In this document: piece by piece, positions 50,764 through 61,114 of the stretch
How positions within the stretch are numbered: the stretch's first letter is position 1
Layout: every line of letters begins with the position of its first letter
NCBI RefSeq assembly: GCF_000002865.3
Contig: NW_001865058.1
Location: 77,832-141,831 of the forward strand
DNA length: 64,000 bases
Origin: Monosiga brevicollis MX1
Taxonomy: Eukaryota > Opisthokonta > Choanoflagellata > Craspedida > Salpingoecidae
Direction: 5' to 3'
Notes under the pieces: model-generated
What the model saw: the letters and a program-made list of their open reading frames with translations, nothing else
Database searches by the model: none
What the model was told of the DNA's origin: nothing
Made by a program: the position numbers and the translations under genes

Positions 50764-53700
50764 CTAAACATGGGCCATCTTAATGTCGGAAGGCAGCGGC
50801 AGGCCTTGAACGATTGTGGACCGCCGGTACTTGCGCTTGTCCACGTCATCCTTGTTCAAAATGTCCAACGCCCGGGCACGGCGCTCGCGTTGCGACCGCT
50901 CAATGCCATCTAGCAGGGCGTCGTTCACAAACATGCCACTGTCTTCGACCATGCGCCGGAAAAGCGTGTCTGGGTCTTGCAGCAGCAGCACGGGATCGTC
51001 GTACTCAACAATTCGGCCTATTTGGCAAAGAAAAAAAATATCCTCCCTGTCAGGCAGGTGGCGGATAAGTCCCGTTGCAGTGTTGCTTGTACGTACCATG
51101 GTCCATGAGCATGATCATGTCGCAATCCATCACCGTGTTCAGACGATGTGCGATCGTCAAGACTAAAACAACACCAAGCACGGGATCAGCTTTCAACTAA
51201 AAACACCAGCCTGCAAAGACCGTAAACAAACACGGGCACTCACCCGTGCAGCCCGCAAACGAAGTGCGAATTGTTGTCTGTTTGCAAGAAAATGAAGCAA
51301 AATCAAGTTATTAATCATTCGACGACCGCCAATGTGACGAGTTAAAAACGACAAGACCTACTTGGAGGAGGCTATCCGTCTTGCTATCTGTGCTACTACT
51401 GGCCTCGTCCAGGACCAAGATGCGCGAGTTGCGCAGCAGCGCTCGAGCCATGCACAAGAGCTTTAACATTGTTTAAATAAGGAACCCCACAAAAAAAAAA
51501 AAAAAAATGAGATGGTCACGCAATAACACATTGCCCTGCACCCTTGTGCGTGATTTTGACAGCCACCGCTCACCTGGCGCTCGCCGACTGAAAAGTTGTT
51601 GCCGTTTTCGACAACTGGCGCATCCAGCTTCTCGGGCAAACGACGAATGGCATCCCGCATATGCGCTCGCTCTGTAAAAAAACCCCCAAAACACGATATG
51701 AAGGTAGATTGGGAGAAAAACAGATTGTTGCTGTGCGTGTGTGCCAAAGCTAAGACTTGATGCGTGCTTTCATTGCAGTACGTACCCAACGCGGTCCAAA
51801 TTTGCTCGTCCGCGTAGACGCCAAAGGGATCCAAGTTGTAGCGCAGCGTGCCCACAAACAAAACAGGTTCCTAACAGCATTATGAAGCGTTCCACGACTG
51901 TTGTGAGAAATTAGGTGTCGTGCCACAAAAACGATGGGCCAAAGGTCCAAACGAAACAGGGGGGTTGATTTGCGAGCATTGCGGACCTGAGGGATGATGC
52001 TCAGGCGAGAGCGCAACATGTCCAACTTGATGGTGGAAATATCGAGGCCATCAATTAGAATCTGGCCCGCCTCGAGCTCCAAAAGGCGATATAGCACCTG
52101 CGTCAGCGATGACTTGCCCGCCCCTATTGCGATCATGCCCAGCAGGATGAGAAAAGGCCTGGTCAAATATGGAGCAATCCTTTTTGAGAAGAAGCAAGAC
52201 GAAACACCCGTACCAGTGCGGCCCACGATGCCCACGTGCTGTTGCGGCGCCACGCTATGTAGCACGTCGAAAGGTCAAGCTAGTGAGCAACCCTGAGGCA
52301 AACGGATCTGACACACGTGCACCTGCACATACCTGAAAGAGATGGACTTGAGGACCGTCTCGAGACCTGCACGATAGCGTGCAGACACGTCGCAAAACTC
52401 AACCTGGCCCTCTTCCGGCCAGTTGGTGGGGGGATCAACGCCGGAAAAGTCCTCGTGCGGAGTGCTTTTGATCGTCTGTTGCAGGCGTTCCACAGAATTA
52501 AATCGGCCCTCGACCTCGGCACTAAGACGCGTGGTGTACTGAAACATGCCTAGATGGAGAGAAAAAAAAAAAAAAGCAAATGCAATTGTGGCAAGCAAAA
52601 AAACAACTCAAGACATGAGTCGTCACAGGGGCATTGCTTTTCACCTTTGTGCAAAGTCGTACCAGCCATGGAAAGAGCATATGTAATGCTGAGGGCGGCC
52701 TGGGCCGGGTTGATCTCGTCGCGTAAAACAACGCTTGTAATGGCCGTCGCCAAGACAATCAAGGTAGTGGTGATATCCAGCCGCAGAGCGAACCAACGCG
52801 AGCAATAGTAGAATCCAAAAAACGATCTGCGACGCAGCTCAAAACGCACTTGAGTTCTGCCGTGTTTGGTGGTGCCAGAGGGAAGCATCAAGCGCGAGCG
52901 AAAACAAAACAAAGGCTTGGCTACAAACTTGGAATTAGTGGTGAGGCGTGTGACAAATTCGTTGTAAAAGTCGTCCTGCTTGCGAAAGGCTGCAATGGTG
53001 CTCAGGCCTTGGAGCGTTGCAGAAAGATGGGAGAAAAGGGGGCTTCGGCTAACGTTATCCAGGCGCTTGATGTGACGTTGCGTCGGGCGAAAATAGCGCA
53101 CGAGCCAGAAGAAGAAAGTAAAAATGGGTACCAAGGCAATCAAGAACCACGGGAAGACATAGGCAATCAATACGAGCATCAACACGATTTGCGCCACATT
53201 CTGCGTGAATTGCTCGCCCAGAAAAGGCAAGCGCTGCAGTACAACAAGGACGGCAAACGGTGCAAACCAACGAAGAATGAGTAGTTGTTGCAGGGTGGGG
53301 TCTGGATGCAGCAGAGAAAAAAACGAACCGTATCAACTTCATCCATATCCTTGCTGAAGCGATTCAGGAGGCGACCGGTGGGAGTTGTATCAAAAAAGGA
53401 CATGGGGGCACACACAACGGCGCGAAAGAGCGATCCGTGCATGGCGCTGGCAGCGCGAATGGTTTGCCGGCAGTACATGTAGCCACGGACAACCTATACA
53501 CCGTAAAAGTGAGCAGTGCTTTCTCACAGCAAGACAACACTGACAGCATGGAGCAACAAGCACATGACTCACTTGGAAGACCAGCAATGCCGCCACGGTC
53601 ATACCAAAAACCAGTGCATATGTGTCCAAATGGGGATTGTCTGCAACACTGCCCGTCGTGCTGGTTCCATCACCCTGTACACCCCATGAAAGCAAAAGCG

Positions 53701-56700
53701 ATGAGTCAAAGAAATGCCCTACGATGGCATCAAGTCCAGAAATGGGCGTGCCAATTCCAAGCGCTTCCAAGAGCGGCTGCCACTTACACGACGGATCCAG
53801 TAGCTGAGATAGTAATCACTGAAGGTGCGTGCAAACATGGCAACAAAGAAGAGAAAGATGATGAAGGAAAAGAGCCAGATGCCACCGGCTGCGCGAAAGT
53901 AGTCCGCAACCGTGCGCCCCCCAACGGAGCCACGGCCCGTGTCTTCTTCTTGCAGCAGTTTGGTGCCGAGACTTTCAGGGTCACCCAGGCGAAGATTGGG
54001 ATCGGGACGCAAGCGCTCCTCGTGGTCTAGGTCATGAACGGAATGACGGCTACCCCTGTGATGCGCAGGGGACACACCCAGGCTTTCACGACGGCGGGCC
54101 ACAGGCTCATCCTGCAGGTTGATCGTGAAGTCGGACGTTTCCGTTGTAACCGTGCCGTGGCGGGCATTTCTGGAACCATGGTTAGCTTGACCGTCAGAAT
54201 CAGTCACCTGGCGCATGTGATGCTCCACCAGGCTGGCAAAGTCTCGGTTCGTGTTCATGAGCTGGCGGTAGGTACCCATGTGCACACGTCCCCCGTGCAG
54301 AAAGAGTACGCGATCGCAGCGACTCAGGTGCTGCAGCTGATGCGTGACAAAAAGCACAGTTTTTTCGGCGAGCGTTTCGCAAATGGCGTACTCAAAAATG
54401 TGCTCACCCACGTGCACGTCGACGGCGCTGAGGGGATCATCAAGCAAGTACACGTCCTGGTTGGCATAGAGCGCCCGAGCCAGGCTGACTCGCTGCTTCT
54501 GCCCACCAGACAGGTTAAGCCCGCGTTCGCCAATAAAGGTCAGGTCACCCGCCGAGAGCTGGCGGAAATCAGCCTCGAGCCCTGCGGCAAAGACCACGTT
54601 ACGGTAGAGTCGTTCATTGAAGGGTAAGCCAAAGAGGATATTATCCCGTAGGGTCGAGGATTGGATCCATGCCTGCTGGCTGACGTAGGCCACGTCGCCG
54701 TCAATGTGGGCACGACCAACGTCGTTCATCACGAGCGTTTCGGCAAGCAGCGTGGCCAAAAGGGTGGATTTACCCGCCCCCACAGCTCCACAGCAGCCCA
54801 CAAGTTCGCCGTGCTTGATGCGAAAGTCGACTTGACGCAAAATGATGGGGAGGTTCTTGGGCGCAATCGTGTCCGAGGGAGCAGATCTTCTTCTGGGCTC
54901 GCATCGGTTGCAATGGCCGCCTCACCGGCGCGGTAACTCGCCTTTCGCGATGCACGCTTGGAGTTTTTCCGCTCAAGGGCAGCGGCGGCCTTTGACTTGG
55001 GCTTGGGCGGCAATCCAGGCCATGCAATATCTGCCGTTACAAACTCGATGGCCAGATCGTCGCGTGCTATGGGGCAGCCCCCGCCCAAATGGCAGTGTCC
55101 GTGAGCCACAACACATTCGCACACGGCTGCATTGGCAGCTATAAAACAAGGGGCGACCAGAAACATACGAGGGGGCTGCAAGGGGATGCGTTCGTTGTTT
55201 TGGAGCAAAAACTTCTTGAGACGTTTGACGCCCTGCTTGGCCTCGGCTGCCGCTTTCACGCCCTGCAGTGTCATAGCATGAGCCGGACGACCGGGCGTCG
55301 TCGTGGGTTCCAAGCAGCATACAAAGGCAGAGGCGATGGACACACCATGGGCAAAACGGCCAAGGAGAAGCGCAGGACGTTGAAGAGGGCTTGCACGGTG
55401 TACACCTGGTGGCGGAAAGCAGCGACGTGAATCAGGAGGGTGGCCATGGCGCATGTGACGCAGACACCCAACACGGGAGCATGCAAGGCGATTGAAATGG
55501 TCCGCAAGTACACGTACCTCATCGGGTTTGAGCGTGCCCTCGGTATAAGCCTGAATCAGAAAGGTGACAAGCGCTGCCACGGCGGGCATGACGGGCACAA
55601 GGGAGACGGTGATGCTCTGCCACATGGCGGCGCGACGGAGGTAGGTAGCCTCGGATTCACGCAGATCGTCAACTTTATGGGAGAAAGAGCCCTCCCATGC
55701 ATACATTTTGATGAGCTGTGGACAAGAGTGGAAAAGCGGGCGCCGCCGAGAAGAAAACATGAGTGCCAATGCAATAACAGCAGTAAGTCAGCGGCATGTA
55801 CGATGCAAATTGCATGGCGGCAAGGACGGAGGTCGGACCTTGATGCAGGACAAGATTTCATTCATGAGGGCCACGCGAGCATCTGTGAAGGTCATGGCCT
55901 TGCGACGCAATTGACCGGTTTGCTTGGCAAACACCACTTGAATGGGAATCATCAGGAAGAAAACAAAAACACGGGCCAAGGCAGCGGGACCCAGCACAAG
56001 GGAGCTGGATAGGCATCATCGATGCGAGTGGGCGGAGGCATGAGAGGAATGGCAATAGTATGGTGTGCGGCATGTCTGTCGGTGCAGGAGAAGGATATTC
56101 TGACCTGGAGACCATGACGGCTAGGCCAGTGACGAGGGCAATATAGATAAAGGCCGAGAAGACGGCGGCATCATGCACTCGCTGGCTGTCGTTGCTGCAA
56201 ATGTTGACGAGTTCGCCGACCGAATAGCGGCCGAGATCGCGCAGACGCAGGGACTTGCGATACACAGCACCTGGGAGGATGATCAGTCGATATGAGGGCA
56301 TACGGGTATGCAAGTGGAAAACCGCAACTTCATTGGGACAGGCGAACAAAAGGGGGTCAAGGGCTGACGCACAGAAGATGATGGCTCGAAAGGAAACGGC
56401 ATAGCGAGAGGCCGAGAACCAGTACATGTTGACGCAGAGAGAGCTACGGGTGGGGGTGGGGGGGGGGGTCGTGCGGAAGCGTGAGCCGGCAACGTCGGCT
56501 CGGAACCAGGGAGGACAGGCGGGACACTAGAATGGATGCGATTCCGGGTCGTACCGCAGAATTTCGCAGGCGGCGAGGGAAAAGGCCAGCCCGATGCCGT
56601 AGCCGACCGAGTCGGTGTAGGCGCCGTTGTCTTGGAGGTAGCGGATGAGGAGATTGAGGACATAGAGGGGGCTGAAGAGGGAGACGATAATGAAGAGGGT

Positions 56701-57435
56701 GGCGACGAAAATGGCAGTCAACATGGATTTTTTGTAGCAGCGGAAGAGCACGCGTGGAATGGAGGCGTCGGCCTGTTGCACCAATGGCAGAGAAAGAAAC
56801 GGGGAAGACGAGCAAAAGGGTGTGAGAAGATGCAGCTGGTCAGGCGCGGGACCTCGCCCTGGGAAACAAAGGGGGTGGGCAGGCGGAAGAACCAGGGACG
56901 GTCTCTGAGGGGCGTGGTTGAGGGGACGTACGGGGCCATATTTCTCCAATTCCTGACTCCATGCTTCGTCAAAGCGACGGGAGGCGGTCTATTAGAGAGG
57001 GGGGGCAGAGATGCAAAGACGGATTATATCGGGGACGGGGCAAGAGCTTAAGGAATTGACGAATTCTTCAGGCACCAAACGCGATCAAAAGGGAGAAATT
57101 TGGCGCTCGAATGGACCGAAACAGGTTTGAGGTTCAAAAGGGCGGAGGTGGCTTACCTCTGGGTTTTGCTCATCGGGGAGGGCAAAGACATCGTCAGCAG
57201 TAAAGAGGATGCGGCGGCCATAGGAGACGAGGGGCTGGCACCAGGCGTAAAGCATGTAGCTGACGAAGGAGGCTTCGGTGATGACATCGCGATTGGCGTG
57301 CTTAAAGGGGGGCTCATCGTATTTGACCTCGCCATCCACGGTCAGAACGCGACGGCGGAGATTGTTTCCAGCCGGTGTGTCCTGTTGCCCGTCGTTCTGG
57401 CTCGGCGGAGCCTGTTCATTGTCGTTGGACGCCAT
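50764..57435 (-). CDS. ABC transporter, ABCC (MRP) subfamily, full-length, MRP4-like layout
   Basis: ATP-driven exporter of organic anions or conjugates in a membrane. The start at 57435 ([11 protein letters not shown]) leads directly to the linker-like block [19 protein letters not shown], without an extra N-terminal TMD0, so the layout is TMD1-NBD1-TMD2-NBD2 as in ABCC4. TMD1 exons span about 55480-56950 (for example [18 protein letters not shown]). NBD1 (about 54000-54840) has Walker [10 protein letters not shown], signature LSGGQKQR and Walker [16 protein letters not shown]2 spans about 52550-53800. NBD2 has Walker A split by an intron (VGIVGRTG then AGKSSLT, 52130-52240), signature FSVGERQ (51580-51600), Walker [14 protein letters not shown] and H-loop [12 protein letters not shown]1 carries the family's usual Asp after Walker B, implying asymmetric sites. 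At least fifteen introns. The substrate cannot be deduced. Confidence 0.93.
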
Positions 57436-58756
57436 CCCGGCGAAGCGCGGGGAGGCGGGGGCGAGACAGCGGAGCGGCAGCTGGCAAAACGTGCTTGGCT
57501 GCTGCCACTACTCCAACGCCGAGTGCCCGTACCCGCGTGCCCGTACCCGTGCCTACCGTGATCCAACGGGACCACACGCTCTCCAGCGCACGCCAACTCA
57601 GCCCTAGGAATGCATTCACGGGGACAACAGTTGATCGAGGCGCAGTGCGCGGCGAGTCGGAAAGTGTGCTCGGCGCTGCCAGAGAGAGAGAGCCGAAACC
57701 GGCGAAGAGAGAGTGTGTGAATGAGTGTTTAGGGCGAGAGAGGTATTGTGCGGCGAACGGAGTTTTCAGAGGGAGACTGGTAGATGGCGTTCATGTCAGA
57801 GAGATGCTCTTTAACGTGAAACTTTGTCTATGGCTTCTCTAGCTCTTTACAGAGGTTTTCTAAATTCAATGTGCTTAAGAAGAGAATAGTAGATAGTGTC
57901 AGAGCATCACAGAGACGCTTCACAAAGTACAAAAAGTGTGCAGAGACACGTCCCGTCGACGTCCCAAAGGCCAAACGGTGCAGAGCGACACGTGTGTGTG
58001 GGTGTGTGGGAATTCAAAGCGTTATCCTGTGGGTTTTGTGTGTGTGTGTGTGGGGAGTGATGTCAGACAGAGTCAGCATGAGTGGATCCACACTACTTCT
58101 TTCCACGCGTGGTATTTTACCCCTTTTCCTTTTTTGACAAATCTGATGTGGTATTTTAGCCCCCTATCAAGTTATGTTAGCCACTACAAGTACATCCGGA
58201 TGTAAGTGCAGTGCAGATGTTCGTCAAAGTGTGGTATTTTCACTTTATCATTGCATTCATTCTCACATGTCAGTCACTGTCCTCTCGAACTCTCTGTCTG
58301 TCTCTCTCTCCTCTCTCAATCCCTCTCTCTCTCTCTCTCATTTCTCTCTCTCATTCCTCTCTCAGGACTCTCTCATCTTCAATGCGCATCATGATCATTC
58401 TCTCTTTCTCAAACCGACCAAACCAATTCATATTTCTCTCTCATTCCTCTCTCTCATTCCTCTCTCTCATTCCTCTCTCTCTCATTCCTCTCATCCCTCT
58501 GTGTGCTGTTTTTCATCCTATCTCTCTCTATTCTTTCTCTAAAATTTAATACTCTCTCTCCTTTTTTCTCAACTCAACTTACCCTTTTCTCCTTACCTTC
58601 CCCTTTTCTCCTTACCTTCCCCTTTTCTCAACTTACCTTCCTCTTTTCTCAACTTACCTCCTCTTTTCTCAACTTACCTCCTCTTTTCTCAACTTACCTC
58701 CTCTTTTCTCAACTTACCCTCCTCTTTTCTCAACTTACCCTCCTCCTTCCTTAACC
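57436..58756. promoter_or_regulatory. Divergent upstream region of ABCC and Cwc2-type genes, pyrimidine-rich toward Cwc2
   Basis: 1.3 kb separates the two start codons. 57440-58250 is mostly unique. 58280-58560 is CT/CTCATTC-rich, and 58600-58745 is a short-period repeat reaching the Cwc2 ATG. No gene is supported. Confidence 0.6.
58620..58745. repeat. About 20-bp tandem repeat (cttttctcaacttacctcct), roughly six copies
   Basis: Near-identical pyrimidine-rich units end 12 bp before the ATG at 58757. They lie in the promoter or 5' leader of the Cwc2-type gene. Confidence 0.9.
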
Positions 58757-60920
58757 ATGGCCGAGGCGGTGCATGCGCTGGCGCGCCAGCGGTTTGAGCG
58801 GAAGAAGCTGCAAGAGGCCTGGCGGAAACGACCAGCTCGGGTACAGGTGGAGGACACGGGGCGGCAGTATATGAGTGCCGAGCACACGACCGGTGGTAAT
58901 TACAACATCTGGTACAACCGTGACTTTTCTGAAGGTCGCCACCGACAAGTGTACGTGGCCCAACCCCCTCCGCATGATGATGCCCGCCTTTGCATCAGCC
59001 AGCTCACATGCCCCTGACTGCTTTGATGTGCCCTCAACTTGGATCAGCGATCGTGGTCCAGCTGAAACGCGCTGGTGAGATGCCCTGCCCCAGACCCTTT
59101 ATCGCCACCGCCGCCACCAGCGTCATGATTCCCGCTCCTTGGCCTCACACGCAACCTTTTCCACTGATTATAGTGATTCCGCCAAGGACGCAGGCCGGAC
59201 ACGCGGCTCCAACAACTCCCAAGCTTACCTTTGCTATCGCTTTGCCCGAGGCTGCTGTCATCTCGGTGAAAAGTGTAGCTTCTTACACGACATTCCCTCG
59301 GAGGAATTTGAAAAGGTGTCGTTCCCCTCTATATCATGCTCTGGTTTCAGAGCGCCGACCCCCGCACCCTCGCACCCGCGCACCCTTGCTCACTGTCACG
59401 CCCACCATATGATATGCTCCGTGGTATCCAGGACATTCCCGTCAGCCGCGACTGCTTTGGGCGTGATCGCCACGAAACCAACCGTGATGATCGCGGCGGC
59501 GTCGGCTCTTTCAGTGCCACCCCCCAAGTTCAGCGCACCCTCTACATCGGTCGCGTCGGACGAGCCGGCAACACACCGGTACTTGACGCCGTTGTTGTTT
59601 TCCTCTTCTCTTCTTCTTCTTCTTCTTCATCTTCTTTCCACCACACACGCTCTTCTGTCCTCTTGCCGCCTTGGACGGTCAACCGCAGACCAACCCTCAC
59701 TTGTTGTCTTCGTGATCCCATCACCATGTCCCATTTGCAGGAAAACATCCGCAAGCATTTTGGCGAGTGGGGCGAACTTGATGACGGTCCGAACCCCCAA
59801 CTGGCAATGCCCGTCTCTGCTCCACGCACATTCATGTGTACCCGTTGCCATCTACTGCGCGCAGCCTCACGACTCACCACCATTCCTCCTTGGCCGTTCC
59901 ACTTTCCAGTGCGCTGCTTTCCCGATCGCGGTTTTGCCTTTGTCCGTTATCACCTTCGCACCGCCGCCGAATTTGCCAAGGTGGCCATGGCACAACAGGC
60001 CGTGTCCGGCCGTGACGTACGTGTCATTGCTCAAGCCCGGCTCTCCCCGCACCGGCTCTTGCGCTCATTCACGTCACCCGCTTGCTTTCGACTCCGCTTC
60101 CCCGCAACCACCTACTCTGTAGGTTATCAACATTCGTTGGGCCAGTGAAGATCCCAATGCATCCGCCTACAACAAACAAATGGAAGAGGCCCGCCAGCAG
60201 CTTATCAATGCAATAGAAAACAAGCTGGCTCATGAACAAGACGCCGCTGCGCAGGGCCCTACCCTCGCGCTGCCCGAAGGGACAGATCCGCAGGCACTTC
60301 TCGAACAGTCCCGGCAACGCGAAGCGCTTGCCATGCAGTGGGCCGCTACCTATGAAAATTACGCTCAGCATGCTGCTGACCAAGCCGTGCAGGCTCAAAT
60401 GAACACGGCCGCAGCTGAGGAGCAGAATCAAGCAGCCGCGTCTTGGAACTCGTGGGCCACGTACTACGCCAACCAGGCTCAGCGTTGCAAACAAGGTCAT
60501 GTTCCCGACCAAGAAGAAGTGGCCACCTTCTACCAAAGCATTGGGCAGGAAGCCCCTGCAGCCAGCACTGCAGCCAGCACCGAAGCCACTCCGGCCACCG
60601 CCTCCACTGCAACCCCAGCTACTACGGACGCAACTGCCACACCCACCGCCGCCATCAGCACCAGCGGCTTGCCCCAACACCCAGGCTACCCACAGCAACA
60701 CGCGTACCCGCCTGGCATGGCCGCCTACTTTTACCAGCAACAACAGCAAGGGTCTTATGCTCACCCCAATGAGGCTACACAGGCATCATCGGCCGAGAGC
60801 GCCGAAATGACAGAGGCTGAACAGCGAGATGCCATGGCGGCCGTGGCAGCGGCCTTGGCCAGCGCAGATCGCGGTGCCCAGCCCAGTGCAAAACGTAGTA
60901 AAGAGGACCCTGTGTCATAG
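58757..60920 (+). CDS. Cwc2/RBM22-type splicing factor (CCCH zinc finger plus RRM)
   Basis: Component of the Prp19/NTC-related complex that contacts U6 snRNA in the catalytic spliceosome. The N-terminal exon (MAEAVHALARQRFERKK to YNIWYNRDFSEG) matches the torus-domain region. A C-x7-C-x5-C-x3-H zinc finger, CYRFARGCCHLGEKCSFLH, lies at about 59230-59290. A later exon has DCFGRDRHETNRDDRGGVGS (about 59450-59510), a signature of Cwc2, then the RRM with RNP2 TLYIGRV (59540-59560) and RNP1 RGFAFVRY (59930-59953), continuing VINIRWASEDPN. The C-terminus is a long Ala/Gln-rich extension (60250-60900) with a short basic end SAKRSKED, absent from compact yeast Cwc2. The stop is at 60918-60920. Exon limits between 58950 and 59230 are uncertain. 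Confidence 0.9.
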
Positions 60921-61114
60921 GCTTTGATTGACAGTACCAACACTGCAAACTCATGCTCCCCCTGCACAATTGAGCTCTGTCAAATCCCGTTGATCGATTG
61001 ATTGGCCCGTTGTTGTACCTCAAAATATCAGGCACATTTTCTCTACCTAACCCCCTTCCGCGCACGTACACGCACGCATACACACATGAAGATACCATAG
61101 TGTTTATTATTTCT
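60921..61114. other. Convergent 3' spacer
   Basis: 194 bp between the Cwc2-type stop (+) and the ankyrin gene stop (-). An AATAAA for the minus-strand gene lies within it. Confidence 0.6.
61103..61108 (-). terminator. Polyadenylation signal AATAAA of the ankyrin-repeat gene
   Basis: The plus strand reads tttatt, only 6 bp past the stop codon (61115-61117) on the minus strand. If used, the 3' UTR is very short. Confidence 0.45.

Noticed and set aside
58280-58750. Ser/Leu-rich small proteins upstream of the Cwc2-type gene
   Set aside because: Low-complexity pyrimidine leader; no conserved sequence.
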